Shown: positions 34,155 to 64,000 of the stretch, one piece after another
Layout: every line of letters begins with the position of its first letter
How positions within the stretch are numbered: the stretch's first letter is position 1
Source: Oncomelania hupensis
Taxonomy: Eukaryota > Mollusca > Gastropoda > Littorinimorpha > Pomatiopsidae
Length of the DNA: 64,000 bases
Assembly (NCBI GenBank): GCA_036898135.1
Contig: CM072512.1
Coordinates: 6,859,984 to 6,923,983, forward strand
Direction: 5' to 3'
Made by a program: the position numbers and the translations under genes
The notes under the pieces: model-generated
Databases searched by the model: none
Seen by the model: the letters and a program-made list of their open reading frames with translations, nothing else
What the model was told of the DNA's origin: nothing

Positions 34155-34343
34155 TGTAACGAAAGGGGTTATTATCAAGAATTGCGTGTATGCGTGCGTG
34201 AATATTCTGCGTGTTCTCCCGTCTCACATTCCCTAACTCTCAAGAATTCTTTTGTTGTCACTCCCCCTTTCTATTACTAGAAAATAAACAATAATCAACA
34301 AAGTTCACATAAGTACAAACAACTCAATCAATAATATGGAAAA

Positions 34344-34387
<44 letters not shown>

Positions 34388-35530
34388 TTGTACTCACGTA
34401 CTTTGTAGAAACAATCCGTGAATTAAATATACCATTCACAAATCACACACATAAAGTTCCAAGGAGATAATCCGGGAGATTGTACACTGATCTCACAAAC
34501 CCACAAATAATATTCCAGAAAGCCAGTCCACGAATCACCAGTCACAGTAAACACCAATATCGATCTGGTCACCGTCGACAGAGAGAGATTCCCCCCCCCC
34601 CCCCCAACAGTCTCATGGAGGTTAGGATTCACTGTGTCTTTCTTTTGTCTCTAATATCCGTCTCTGTCTTTATGCTATCCTCCTTCTCCTTATCCTTGTC
34701 CTTCTCTCTATCTATCCTGGGTTTCTCCTCTATCTACCGTTCTCTTCACCGCCGTCAATAAACCCCCAGCCGCTGTCGCTGCTACTGCTGCTGTGGCCGC
34801 TGTCACCGCTGTGGCCGCTGCCGCTGTTGCTGCCGCTGTTGCTAATGTGGCAGTGGTTGCTGCTGATGATGACGCAGCAGTGGTTTCTACTGGCGCTGAT
34901 GTAGCAGTGGTTGCTGCTGCTGCTGATGTAGCAGTGGCTGCTGCTCTCGTCTTCTTCTTCGTCTTCTTCTTTGGCTTCTTCTCTGGCCCCTTCTCGATAC
35001 TTCCACCCTTCTTCTTCACGACTTCTTCTTCTTCTTCTCCTCGTATTCGTCTTCTTCTTCTTCTTCTCCCTCTCTTCCTCTTTTCCTTCCTCTTCCTCTT
35101 CTGTTTCTCTTCTCTTGTAGTATCCTCTTCTTCTTTCTTCTTCTTTCTCTTCTCTTGTGATATCCTCTTCTTCTTTTCTTTCTCTTCTTCTTTCTCTTCT
35201 CTCGGAGTTTCTTCCTCTTCTTCTTCTTCTTGTTTAATCTTCTCAACTCTCCTTCTTTCTCCTCTTCTTTATTCTTCCGCTCGAGGCCCCAGCTGGAAAC
35301 TTCTGCAGTCAACAGCTGCTAGAAGTACAACACAACCACTCCGTGGTACATACAAAAGAAGAATGCAAACATTTTTTTTTTGAATACATGTAATTGGTGA
35401 ACCGTCACATGACTAGCTCAACCAATCAGAAATTAGTAATCTATAAAAAATATTATAATTTATATCTTCTCACAGGAAGATACTACAAACAGTCATCGGA
35501 CCGAAATATTATAAAACCCGGTCCGTGACA
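34155..35530 (-). repeat. LTR of element 1 (5' LTR)
   Basis: 1376 bp. It differs from the other LTR mainly by a longer AT run (about 34349-34383) and C run (34591-34605). It should carry the promoter of the element. Confidence 0.95.
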
Positions 35531-35535
35531 TCAGG

Positions 35536-37527
35536 CGTCCTGTCAACGGCAGCAGACAGAAGTGACGAAAACTCTCCAAGACAGCATCTCTCATATTATG
35601 TCTTCTCAACAGCCTGACAGGCAGAGGGATTAGATAGATAGATACAGCTTTGAGAGAATTCATAAGAAAATGTATCAAACCAAACACGAGCAGATAATAA
35701 ACTCAGAGAAAGCATGAATGCAACAAATATTTATTTCAACATAATTTGTTAAGAGCAGTATATATATATATACATGTCTTGCTATCGTTTTGAATATTAA
35801 ATTTAACATCAGCTGTGCTGACAAGTATAACTCAAAACAAAAAATAAATACTGACAAAACAGTTATAACAGACAATGTAGAAGTTATGTTTATACAATAT
35901 ACAGCAGTTATGTTCTGGAGTGCCATCATCATTGTAGAATGTACTTTTATTTACCCAACTATATAAATATAGATTTATTTTTTATAATATAAACTTCAAT
36001 AAATAGATTTATATTAAAAATAGATAAGAGTAATAATACAATTCTGGAGCATATTTTTGTAATATTTTATTACACCGACCTTTATAAAGAGATTTATAAT
36101 CTATATATCATAATATACAATTCTCTAAGTAGATGTATAGTAACAGTACACAGTGTAATAATAAATGTTATTGTGATACTTTATTACACAAAACTTCATT
36201 AGTAAATGTATGGTCAAAATAGAATAATAATCTAGTGAGTTATATTAATTCTAATTTGTTCTATAAAACTCTAAAACAGATTTATAGTAGAAAGAAACAC
36301 AAGTCTAATATACCATAATGTTTTATAGTCATAATTTAAATAACTTACTATACAGAACTCTAAATAATTAGATGAATAGTCAACACAATATATTGCACAA
36401 AATTAATGCAAACAATTGGTAATAGTAAAATAAGCGATGAAAGCACAATATGTGTGTATATATATACAGCTGGTGAATATAACAAGATATATCAAAAGTA
36501 ACTATAATTATATCATGTGCCTGATAACAATAACTACAGAACATAAGGAACAACAAACATCATCCTCTAACCACAATAAGACATAACCAAATTATTTTGA
36601 TCAATTGTCAGCAATATATATGTCTAGCATCCTGCTCAACACCAGTGAAAAACAAAAAAACAAACTAACAAACAACAAAATATTCACAGTAAGTACAAAT
36701 GAACATTATTTAATGCATGCGTCCGTTTTACATGGTTATTTTTAATTACATAAATTTGCTGTACAGATGAATTTGCTGAAGACAAGATAGCAAAGCATCC
36801 AAAATTAAGTCATATAAATGAAAAGGAAAAAAAAAAGTTAAATATTACCAAAAAAATAAAGAAATTTAAAAAGAAAGAAAGAAAGAAAGAATTTTCGTAG
36901 AAAACAATTTTAAAAAGAAAGAAAGAATAATAATAATTGTTTTAAACAATAATGCTCAGTATTGGTTGAACATTTTTTTACATTCCTAATACACCAACAA
37001 ACGAGAAAGGAATAATGAACCTTCGACCCTGCCTAAAATATACAATGACAGAAACACAAAACAGAACATACACAACCAAAGTTTGAAAAAGAACATACAA
37101 AAAAGAAAGAAATTGTGATGGGTGAATGAAAGGACTTCATCAATCTACCAATCAATCAATCAATCAATCAATCAAATCACACTTACATTCAAAGTAAAAT
37201 ATATATGAGAAACGTTAATAGAAAAAAAGAAAATTATCGCAAAAAAAAATTGTTTTCAAATAAATCAATGAATGAATAAATTAACCCAAATCATGTATTG
37301 CATACAAATATTTGTAAATATTTTAGAAAAGCATACATCAATCAAGAAACAAAATAAATAATACATTTAAAAAAATCTAGCCAAGTTAATTAAAAATAGT
37401 AAACACAAAACAAACAAATAAATAAATGAAGTTCATTAAAAATATACACTAAAGTGAAAGAAAAAAAAAAGAAGCTGATATTAAAAAACCAACAACACAA
37501 CTTTGCAGTAAAACATTAAATCAAAAG

Positions 37528-37592
<65 letters not shown>

Positions 37593-37640
37593 CACTCACA
37601 CATACACACACACCCATTGATTGATTATTGATTGATTGTT
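35536..37640. other. AT-rich intergenic DNA, (CT)n at 37530-37589
   Basis: No gene can be supported. Short A-rich and TATA-rich stretches and a GAAA/CAAT run are present. The (CT)n microsatellite has about 30 units. Confidence 0.7.
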
Positions 37641-37644
37641 GCTT

Positions 37645-38150
37645 TAGGTCCAGCGGACTCTTCCGAGCCAAATCAGGACCGGACAACCCCTGATCCGCAT
37701 AAAAGATCTGCTGAAACAACCCTAATGGGAAAATTGAATGCCCTCCACCGGCCAGTCACTTTACAATAAAGACATCCCACGCAGGGGACGGCTGAGGCTT
37801 TACCCCAACTATTCGAACCCCCGGTTACAAAAACAAAATAGAATACAAACATCATTATAGATTATCAACAAAACACATACATATAAAATGCCTACATTGC
37901 GAAATAATATCATCATAGGAAGCCCTAGTGACCACCCGGCAGAAAGCGTCCAACACTCCCAAGCTGATCCAACAGACCTCATACACAAACAAGGAGTCTT
38001 GTCCAGGAAGAGTTTTCAAGAAAAAAGGTAGGTCATTGATCTAGCGAAGAAGAGCAAATGAGGAAGACAGCGACAGTGGAAATTTAAAGCACTAAATTTC
38101 CAGAAAGTGGGGATACTATTTATACTGAAACCCCCGGCACTCCAACGGGG
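37645..38150 (-). repeat. ~530-bp interspersed repeat, copy D
   Basis: Minus-strand copy ending ccccgttggag / cggcactcc on the plus strand at 38135-38150. It is near-identical in parts to copy C, which shares its ctcggaagagtcc end. Confidence 0.75.
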
Positions 38151-39370
38151 GAAACTGTTGCCGCAGTGAATCAGTCTTGCCTATAAAGGAAAGACAGGTT
38201 TTCAACTGGGGCTTTCACTTTTCCCTTTATAGGTTAGAACAATCTACAGTGGCAAGATTGCTCATGACCCCAAGGGGTACACACACCCATGCACATACAC
38301 ACACATACACACAATAAAGATGGAGATGAAGAGAGAAAACACCTAACAAACTACTAAAACAAAAAGACGTTCCTTCTACCGATCTGAAAGACTTTGGTAG
38401 GAGATGCTGGCTTCTAACATAAATTACAAACCATTTCGGATGACCACAAAAACAAAAAAAACAAACGTAACAAAACAAAACAAAAAAATGGGTCAAAAAA
38501 AGATTTTTGGATTATCTTGCCATAATGCTGGATATTTGAAATGACGAACTATTGATGAAAATGATGACAACTTCAAGTCAAACAACAATTTTGTTGAAGC
38601 AAATGAAATGGGGAAAGGGAAATAATTTTGAAAATGGTGAATATTCAAACCATGAAACAATACATTCTCTGTGAAATCATGGAGATTATTTCAAATCAAA
38701 TGGCATAATAACTTGTGAAGATGATAAATAATTGAAATTTAACCATATCTAAATACGAGGGAAAGCCAAGCAAATTTTCTCACGTACCAAGGATGTGTGT
38801 CAGGAAATCTTAAAATGAAAGCATGAGAATGTATTACTCAATGAACAGTATACATATTCAAAGCAATTTCACAACGCCTATGACAATAAATATGAGTGGA
38901 AGATGAGGAAATCCTAGCAAAAAATGTTAAAGCAGAACAATAATAAAAAATAAATTAAAAAAATAAGCTAATACAATTATTTTAAAAGAAAGAATGAAGA
39001 AAACTGACTTTTACATGTAACCATATTGATGAGAGTAATAAAATACATTAAAAAGACAATTTTAAATAAGAAACGATGACGTTTCAGTTTGAAAAAAACA
39101 CACAATTTCAACAAAAATGGAAATGAAATAATATTGACTTGTAATTTACCATGATTGAAAAGATCAAAATTATCTGATTAAGTTAAAACATTCGCAGCTG
39201 ACAAAGAAACAATACAAGTCACAATGAAAGTATTGATTACAATGTAAAACGGAATGGTACTATATTGGAAATGAGTGACCACGACTTACAAAAACATCCT
39301 CAAATTGTGTTTCAATAACTATCAATTACAGTACATCCTCATAAAAACCATTCAAAGTTCTGCAATTGAT
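38151..39370. other. AT-rich DNA, nothing supported
   Basis: At 38155-38240 there is a short inverted repeat (tataaagggaaa / tttccctttata). No coding region or TE body could be identified. Confidence 0.5.
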
Positions 39371-39379
39371 CCTCGCAAC

Positions 39380-39720
39380 TGTTGGCAAGTGTGGTTTTAA
39401 TCTCATTATACCATCACTCTGGGATGCTCTTTCTACCAGTCTGAGGAACTTGGAAGTTATTGATAAATTTCAGGCAGAATTGAAGACCTACTTATTTCGC
39501 GTAGCATTTGATTAGTCTTCTCTCAGCTTAAGTTTTGTGTTTTTGTGTCTCAGGTTGACAGTGGTCTTAGATGTGTATTTTCTTCCACTCAAAGTACATA
39601 TACACGTTAATTTTATTTTAAAAAAAGATATTGAATGAACATGTGAGTATGCGCAATAAGTCTTTTGTAAAAATAAGATGTATATAAATGCAATTCATTA
39701 TTATTATTATTATTAATATA
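39380..39720 (+). pseudogene. CR1/L2-like LINE 3' end
   Basis: The plus strand encodes P-S-L-W-D-A-L-S-T-S-L-R-N-L and K-F-Q-A-E-L-K-T-Y-L-F, the usual end of a CR1/L2-type protein, then a stop, about 190 bp of 3' UTR and an ATT-rich tail. Confidence 0.65.
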
Positions 39721-40239
39721 TTATCAAAATCAATGACCTGACAAATTTCAAACAAAGAAAAAGAGAGGGGCTATGGGTTGGGAGATGTTGAAACTCACCA
39801 AACAGTTTTCAAAATAACGGAAATTCTAACTCGAGTGCATTTGGGGCAACTTGGGCTCAACCCCATCTTCTGCCAAGAACCTAGAACAGCTCTTTTGCGC
39901 TAGAAATGCACTATACACGAAAAGTTGTTTCGCTTTTGTAAAAAATGTTGCCGCATGCACAAAAAAATAAATGGACTGAGTGAGCACCCCTCAATTTGAA
40001 ACTACTGCGATTTTGTTATTCTTTTCTTTACTTTTTTTCAATAAAGCATTTGCCACTTTCAGGCTGCGTTGGAATGCTACTATGTCTTGAACAGCCTGCT
40101 GACCCCAATTTGTGTATGAAAGTGCTGTTGAGGGCATATGATATGCTTACACACAGCTTAGGCTTGATTGATCTCCAACACTCAGGGTGAAGGTCGCCTG
40201 GTTTAGTGGAACCTGACCTATATCTAAGACCCTTATTCT

Positions 40240-40720
40240 AAAGATTTCTGAAAACAATGAACATAAGCAGAGGCAGAAGAAGACAGAAGAATCAAAGTCG
40301 GTAAGAAGACCAAACCCTTTCTCGCTCTATATTTGGACCCCTTTCAGTTTGCATTTACTTCTGCTTTCGCACTTTCTATGGCATCCATTTTTTTATGTTA
40401 TTGTTGAATTTAAATTTCAATGAACAGAAGCCTGATAATAATAGATAAATCCAAAATGATCTGTAAGACCAAACCCTTTTCACTCTCAATTTTTGTCCCT
40501 TTCCAATTTCAATTGATTTGGGTTTCTGGTTTACATTTTTAAGCTTTCTGTTGGTAATAATTTCATTTAAACTTGTATGAATACAAGCAAGATAATAATA
40601 GAAAATTCCAAGATGATCTTAAGACCCCTCTTCACTCTCAATTGTTGTCCCTTTCCATTTTCACATGAATTCTGTTAATGTATTTCCATGTCTACAGTTT
40701 TTAAGTATTTGATTTTAATT

Positions 40721-40735
<15 letters not shown>
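40240..40735 (+). repeat. ~157-bp tandem repeat, 3 diverged copies, over the stop codon of the TMEM243-like gene
   Basis: Blocks with gacca/aaccctttt...cactctcaat...gtccctttc start at about 40308, 40467 and 40623. Each is followed by aatttcaatgaa and ataataatag-type words. The rightmost unit covers the TGA stop (40723-40721) of the neighbouring gene, in its ttttaatttcaatgaa end. Confidence 0.7.
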
Positions 40736-58894
<18,159 letters not shown>

Positions 58895-59030
58895 CTTCGA
58901 GTCATATGACTACTTCCTTATGCTAAAACTTTTCTGATTGGTGTCTGATTATACAGGCTAATATTTTAACCAATAACATTGCTTGTAACCAAACAAGCCG
59001 AAAGTAGCAGACGGCTTCAGGAAGCATCTC
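58895..59030. promoter_or_regulatory. Probable bidirectional promoter
   Basis: The start codon of the minus-strand gene (58894) and a likely plus-strand 5' UTR exon ending at a donor (cgaatt/gtaagt, 59076/59077) are less than 200 bp apart. No TATA box is clear. Confidence 0.4.
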
Positions 59031-59773
59031 TACTAAAAAACAACAACAACCGAAGTGCAGTCTCGTTAATCGAATTGTAAGTTAAAGGTTACCATTATTA
59101 GTTTTTAAAAACAGTTTGGAAGATTGTTTGGCATTGTTTTTACTAGTACTTTTACTTTTCTGTACACTATAAATTCTTTGCTACAAATTTAAGTGATGGC
59201 ACATGATCGGTGATGCTCAACTCCGCCCCTGGCCTGGTCAATAGTTGCACATTGAACCTGGGAACTTTATAAATTCACTAATTACTTTCTGAAATTTATT
59301 CTGTTGCCTTGATACAAATAGGAAAAGTGCATGCATATAGACACAAGCAAAGTGTACATGAGGTAGGACGTTCATATAAAGGCTTCTCGGCCTGCTTTGT
59401 CCTCATCCTACTACTACATGTACTACTTTATTTTTAGCAAAAGTGCATAAAGGGGTTGTTTTAACCCAGTGATTTATTGCACCGATGGTGAAAGTATTTA
59501 AACTGTTATTGCATAATTCATTTAATTGGTCAGTTAACTACCAGTTCAGTTACAAAATCATGGTGGAGACACGTTACTCTCTCTCTCTCTCTTTCTCCCC
59601 CCCCCCACACCCCTCCCCAGACGGCTGTTAATGCCCGATTTTGTACCCAGAAGGCGAAAGATGTGTATTATAGGTATGCAGGCTAAAATGTTAGTACAGA
59701 AAAGAATCAGAAGTATATTAAAAACAGATTAGTTCAGTTATGATTGTGAATGTTTAATTCACACTTGTAAATG

Positions 59774-59812
<39 letters not shown>

Positions 59813-60756
59813 TAATTTAGGTCTGTTGTTAAAGCACAATCACTCAAGAAAGCTTGATTTCAGCAAAAATGTGACTACATCTGAGAAAAAAAACAACCTG
59901 ATTTTGTACCCTCTCTTCAAGAGAAAAGGGCGTAATGACTAGATCTATGGTGAAGAAGTATGAGAACAAAATAAGAGGGTATCAATGTGCTTAGTGTTAA
60001 GTGCTCAGATTTTTTGCTGCGCCCATAACAAGCTGATTCTGCAAGACTGTAACACGATATACAAACATTCCTTGTTTAACCCCCCTTTCCTTTTGATTAG
60101 AAACATAACATGTACTCTGAAGTCTGATAGGTTGGTGTGATTTTTTTTTTCGTACATAATTTTTGGTCTGTAAGTAGCAAACATTTCATGTTTTCTGATG
60201 AACAGGTCAATGCACTAAATACACGAGTGAAAGATGAGGTATTTCCAATTTTCTTGCCTACAAAACTAAATCTATATCGGTTACAATTATACTACCCAGT
60301 AGCAGAGGCCTTTAGTAGTTTATTATTTCTCTGTCTCTCTGTTTCTTTCTCTGTCTCTCTGTCTGTCTGTCATCTATGAACTTTGACAAAATGCCTGAGA
60401 TAATCTAATTTAAATGAGCTTACCCACTTCCTACGTCGATGTCTGGGTACAAAACTGGACTAACAACTGTCTGAATACGTTTATTCGGCGTAACGTCTCT
60501 CCATTGTGAAAATTGTCATGAAGCTGAAATCCGGCACTTGCTGATAATGTGAAAAAATTGAGTTGAGGGTTTTGCTTGAAGCGAGGGATCCCCAATCAGA
60601 AGTGTTAGTACTTACTTATATAAATTTTGTATTTTTGTTTCAGAAGTAAATATGGCCAGTGAAACAGAAAAAATCTTGCCCAAGTCCCCAGAGTCCCCAG
60701 GAGCTGGATCAAACAATGCTGCACTCTACCATGACAGCACACAATCACCGACATCG
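59031..60756 (+). CDS. 5' end of an unrecognised gene (first coding exon 60652-60756)
   Basis: An acceptor (tttgtttcag, ending 60643) leads to AAGTAAAT and ATG at 60652. Thirty-five codons follow to a donor (TCG/gtatga, 60756/60757) in phase 0: M-A-S-E-T-E-K-I-L-P-K-S-P-E-S-P-G and on to H-D-S-T-Q-S-P-T-S. A noncoding exon ending at 59076 is likely. The peptide is Ser/Pro/Glu-rich and probably disordered. I do not recognise the gene; the remaining exons lie beyond the window or inside the TE-rich right side. Confidence 0.55.
59079..60640. other. Intron 1 of the unrecognised plus-strand gene
   Basis: Inferred intron. It contains (CT)n at 59577-59592, a C-run, and poly-T at about 59776-59811. 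Nothing coding can be supported. Confidence 0.4.
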
Positions 60757-60970
60757 GTATGAACTAAATATAATGCTAGGCTCATTTGTATCACTTTATT
60801 GAAACAATGTACGTATTTCTAATAAATATGTTCTGGTGACTGATTTCCAATAGCATAAAAAGATGCTTAGGGTGAAGTCCTGAGGAAAAGCATCTTCATG
60901 TGGGGAAAAAAAATCCACAAATTGGCCTAGCTGGCAACAAAAATGGGAAGGAACCAAACCTTGTGAAAGA

Positions 60971-61456
60971 CAGGGCTCGACACAACCAACTGTCCAGGAC
61001 AGGTAGAACCGGCTGCCGGACAGGTTGGATTGCTACCCAACCTGTCCAATGGGACAGGTATTTTTCAGCTTCCAAGTCAGTTGGCCTCAATGATGTTGGC
61101 TTAGCTTAAAACTGAAAACAAACGCTACAACTTCACAAGTGACACCGAAACAGTAGTGAATCCAAGGCATCGTAAAATGTTGACAGAACAGAAGCAGCTG
61201 TGCCCTGAACAAAGCAGGGGCTGGCTGCTAACTTTTAGTTTCCACTTGATTTGGTTTACTTTATTTGACTTCGCCAAGCAAAAGTGTTTGAATGTGCAAT
61301 GTGTGGCAATACCAAAATTCTGCAATGCAATTTGCTTGAATGTCTTCTTTTGTTTCTTCATCAAAATTGTAACGAAAGTTTGGATAGGACAAGCTGGAAA
61401 TGTTGTGGGACAGGTTAAATATTTGACAACCTTGCGTAAATTGCTGTCTAGCCCTG
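60971..61456. mobile_element. ~490-bp hAT-like non-autonomous element
   Basis: It begins cagggctcgaca and ends tgtctagccctg; the ends are imperfect inverted repeats of the CAGGG type common in hAT elements. The interior has repeated gacaggt words. No transposase is seen, and the expected 8-bp duplication is not perfect. Confidence 0.5.
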
Positions 61457-61479
61457 AAAGAAAATTCATCAGCTAAGCT

Positions 61480-61746
61480 ATATTTGTAATGTTTAGTGTT
61501 TTCAATGTGGGTAGTTATTAACAAGTGTAATGAGATGTTCATGTAATAAGACATCGCAGCTACTTCCGTTTGGTACTTCCGGTTAGTAAAGCAACGCACG
61601 CCATACGCAGACTGGCATGTGGTAAAATCTCTCTGGCCTCCATCGCATTCTTGTTTATGTTGTACGTCGTCATCCTCCATCATCACGATCATAGCACATG
61701 GTGGCAGCGGTAAACTGACATTTTTAACCTATATTTTGCATCCACG
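61480..61746 (+). other. Putative 5' LTR end and primer site of element 3
   Basis: Just before the gag ATG, catagcaca is followed by TGGTGGCAGCGG (about 61698-61709), the layout of LTR end (ACA) and tRNA primer site. The LTR start cannot be fixed because the other LTR is outside the window. Confidence 0.45.
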
Positions 61747-64000
61747 ATGGCGAAATTCCATCCTCCCGAGACTTTCAATTTCGCATCTCCTGCCACTTGG
61801 CCAGAGTGGCGTGCGCGATTTCTTCGCTTTCGCACAGCAACAAAGCTGACGGGGGAAGACGGCGCAATTCAAGTTTCAAGCCTTATCTACACCATGGGAC
61901 CCGAGGCGGAGAAGATCTTCACTTCTTTTAACCTCCAAGAACGAGAGGCAGCAAACTTCGACGGCGTCCTTACCAAGTTCAACGAGCATTTCATTCCCAA
62001 ACGGAATATCATCCACGAGCGTGCCAAGTTTTACAGCAGGGCCCAGCAAGCTGGCGAGTCTGTCGAACAGTATGTACGTGCATTATACGATCTTGCAGCG
62101 TTTTGTGACTTTGATTCAAAAGATGAAGCGATTCGCGATCGCCTTGTTCTCGGATTAGCCGACATAGAAGTCTCTCAAAAACTTCAGCTCGAAAACGGCC
62201 TCACTCTCGCCAGTGCTATTCAAACAGCGAGACATTTTGAGCTTGTCAAAGCACAAATTTCAGACCAGCGCAGCTTGGCTACAGATGCTGTTCAGCATTG
62301 TGCCCACACCTCTCGTCGCCCTCGCTCTCGCCCGCCAGGTGCAACACGTCCTTTCTCTAGAGGGGGTGCCTCTGGCCGCACATCCGCCGCCGCCGATTCT
62401 GCCGCCGGGAAATGTGGGAATTGTGGACAGTCCCATGAGCACTCCTCCTGCCCAGCCAAGGGTAAAACTTGCCGATACTGTGGAAAGGTGGGTCATTTCA
62501 TTCATGTTTGCCGCCAGCGTCAGCGTAGGGGTATGCGGCGTGGCGTGAACAGCGTCGTTCAGGATGACGTCACCGAATCGTTCTTCTTTGGCTCTATCAT
62601 GTCGTCGGTTGATGAGCCGCCATGGAGAGTGACTATTAACATTGGTAATCATCCTATCAGCTTCAAAGTTGATACAGGTGCTGACGTCAGCGTCATCTCC
62701 AAGGCAACCTTCAATCAGCTGCGCCCTCGTCCGCAGTTGTCTCCATCTAAAGCTACTCTGCGTAGTCCTGGTGGTGTTTTGCAGAACTTAGGGGAGTTCA
62801 CCACTTCAGCCAGCTTTAAGAACAAGGTATTTGACATTCGCCTCTTCGTCATTGACTCAGAAACTGACAGTCTCTTGGGCAGACCTATTGCTCATGCAAT
62901 GGGCATCGTGCAGAAGAACATTTGCGAGATTGGAGCTTCAGTGCCTCCACTTGAACTGTCTTCACCAGTCCAGTGTACTCCGGTGACCATCAACCTTCGC
63001 AGCGATGCCGAGCCTTACAGTCTTCCCACTGCCAGGCGTGTTCCTGTACCTCTCATCGACAAGGTCAAGGCCGAGCTTCGTCGGATGGAGAATGCAGGCG
63101 TGATTGAGCCCATCACTGAGCCTACAGACTGGTGTGCACCCATGGTGCCAGTCATGAAAAAGAACGGATCCGTACGCATCTGTACAGACTTCAAGAAACT
63201 AAATGCTGCAGTGAAACGTGAACGGTATGTCCTTCCAACGTTAGACGACTTGCTACACAGGCTACAAGGCGCCTCGGTGTTCTCAAAACTGGATGCCGCT
63301 TCCGGGTTTTGGCAGATCCCCTTAGCTCAATCAACTGCAAAATTGACAACCTTCATTACTCCATGTGGCAGGTACTTCTACAAGCGTCTCCCTTTCGGAA
63401 TTTCAAGTGCCCCGGAAATTTTCCAGAGAGTCATGGAATGCATTCTGGGAAACGAGCAGAACGTCCTCTGCTATTTCGACGACATTCTGGTTTACAGCAG
63501 ATCAGAGCAAGAACACGAGAAAGACTTGTCTGCAGTCCTGAAGAAGCTCAAAGAGGTCAACCTGAGCCTGAACAAGGAGAAATGTGAACTTCGAAAAACA
63601 GAGATCGAATTCCTGGGACACCGCATCAGCAAGGAGGGCATCCGTCCTGACCCAACCAAGGTTGATGCCATCGTCAACATGCCAGATCCAAGAAACGTCG
63701 AAGAACTGCGTCGCTTGCTTGGGATGGTAAACTTCATGGGCAGATATGTACCAAATCTATCGACAACTCTTCGTCCCCTGACACAGCTGCTAGAGAAGTC
63801 TGCTCACTGGAGCTGGGGGCCTGCTCAAGCTCACGCGCTCGCAAGCGTGAAGGAACTGCTCACTTGTGCACCAACGCTCGCCTTCTTCGACCTCACCAAG
63901 CCCACTGTGGTGAGCGCCGACGCCAGTTCGTACGGGATAGGAGGTGTGCTACTTCAAGAAACTGAAGGGACACTCAAACCCGTCGCTTTCTGCTCCCGTA
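61747..64000 (+). CDS. Gag-pol of a third gypsy element (partial, runs off right edge)
   Basis: An open frame of at least 751 codons starts at ATG 61747 and is still open at 64000. Order: Gag (W-P-E-W-R-A-R-F, then F-Y-S-R-A-Q-Q-A-G-E-S-V-E-Q-Y), two zinc knuckles (C223 onward, then C-R-Y-C-G-K-V-G-H), protease with D-T-G-A-D (D309), then RT directly, with C-T-D-F-K-K and Y-F-D-D (576-579), then the start of RNase H (V-S-A-D-A-S-S-Y-G-I-G-G-V-L-L). No integrase lies between protease and RT, so this is the usual gypsy order and a different lineage from elements 1 and 2. The decayed pol at 7930-9560 is of this style. No damage is seen. Confidence 0.93.
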   Translation, partial: MAKFHPPETFNFASPATWPEWRARFLRFRTATKLTGEDGAIQVSSLIYTMGPEAEKIFTSFNLQEREAANFDGVLTKFNEHFIPKRNIIHERAKFYSRAQQAGESVEQYVRALYDLAAFCDFDSKDEAIRDRLVLGLADIEVSQKLQLENGLTLASAIQTARHFELVKAQISDQRSLATDAVQHCAHTSRRPRSRPPGATRPFSRGGASGRTSAAADSAAGKCGNCGQSHEHSSCPAKGKTCRYCGKVGHFIHVCRQRQRRGMRRGVNSVVQDDVTESFFFGSIMSSVDEPPWRVTINIGNHPISFKVDTGADVSVISKATFNQLRPRPQLSPSKATLRSPGGVLQNLGEFTTSASFKNKVFDIRLFVIDSETDSLLGRPIAHAMGIVQKNICEIGASVPPLELSSPVQCTPVTINLRSDAEPYSLPTARRVPVPLIDKVKAELRRMENAGVIEPITEPTDWCAPMVPVMKKNGSVRICTDFKKLNAAVKRERYVLPTLDDLLHRLQGASVFSKLDAASGFWQIPLAQSTAKLTTFITPCGRYFYKRLPFGISSAPEIFQRVMECILGNEQNVLCYFDDILVYSRSEQEHEKDLSAVLKKLKEVNLSLNKEKCELRKTEIEFLGHRISKEGIRPDPTKVDAIVNMPDPRNVEELRRLLGMVNFMGRYVPNLSTTLRPLTQLLEKSAHWSWGPAQAHALASVKELLTCAPTLAFFDLTKPTVVSADASSYGIGGVLLQETEGTLKPVAFCSR

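Larger units (their letters stand above)
26492..35530 (-). mobile_element. Complete integrase-first Ty3/gypsy retrotransposon (element 1)
   Basis: A 9.0-kb element on the minus strand. LTRs lie at 26492-27846 and 34155-35530. Target duplications TCAGG are at 26487-26491 and 35531-35535. In element order: LTR, primer binding site TGGTGACCCTGAAAC (right after the LTR, about 34153-34139), a ~1.1-kb leader, one gag-pol frame (33054-28186), a ~335-bp tail, a polypurine tract (GGAAGGGGG, about 27852-27860) and LTR. By eye the LTRs differ by about five substitutions plus different AT and C runs, so the insertion is young. It sits between NUBPL and the TMEM243-like gene. Integrase before RT is the arrangement of the Gmr1 clade. 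Confidence 0.95.

Overview
The window is animal nuclear DNA: intron-containing genes with GT-AG splice sites, dense transposable-element (TE) relics and long microsatellites. The mixture of TEs (I/Nimb-like, CR1/L2-like and other LINEs, a Penelope-like relic, Ty3/gypsy elements including the integrase-first type, MITEs) suggests a marine invertebrate, probably a mollusc. That is an inference; no species can be named from the sequence alone.

Host genes. (1) A plus-strand gene enters from the left and ends at 10898. Three exons (1241-1610, 2024-2343, 10761-10898) encode a TRIM-like coiled-coil segment, a 13-residue tandem repeat and a C-terminal MIB/HERC2 domain split by an 8.4-kb intron. (2) A complete NUBPL gene (mitochondrial P-loop NTPase for complex I Fe-S assembly) lies on the minus strand, 25485 to 17006. 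Ten exons in consistent phase encode 319 residues. (3) A minus-strand gene, 58894 to 40721, has six exons for a 165-residue multi-pass membrane protein that resembles TMEM243. Its introns carry a full LTR retrotransposon, a solo LTR, two MITEs, a Penelope-like relic and several LINEs. (4) A divergent plus-strand gene starts next to it; only its first coding exon (60652-60756) can be seen. A further likely terminal exon (6293-6436, minus) belongs to an unrecognised gene.

Mobile DNA. Two complete Ty3/gypsy-type retrotransposons have integrase upstream of reverse transcriptase (the order known for the Gmr1 clade) and a single gag-pol frame. They are 26492-35530 (minus, 1622 aa, TSD TCAGG) and 49928-56531 (plus, 1516 aa, TSD CAATA, LTRs almost identical). 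A third gypsy element of ordinary domain order starts at 61747 and runs off the right edge. Three solo LTRs (4114-4736, 11772-13122, 47940-48560) each have a perfect 5-bp target duplication. Their nesting gives a relative chronology: old LINEs, then a ~530-bp interspersed repeat, then solo LTRs, then the near-identical-LTR element in the TMEM243-like gene.

I found no tRNA or rRNA gene and no CRISPR array. Nothing looks bacterial or viral beyond retrotransposon-type genes. The most unusual items are the paired integrase-first elements (one with a lost protease Asp), a hairpin array inside one LTR, a TGACGTAAGTCA motif kept in all copies of one LTR family, and the TRIM-like/MIB-HERC2 gene.
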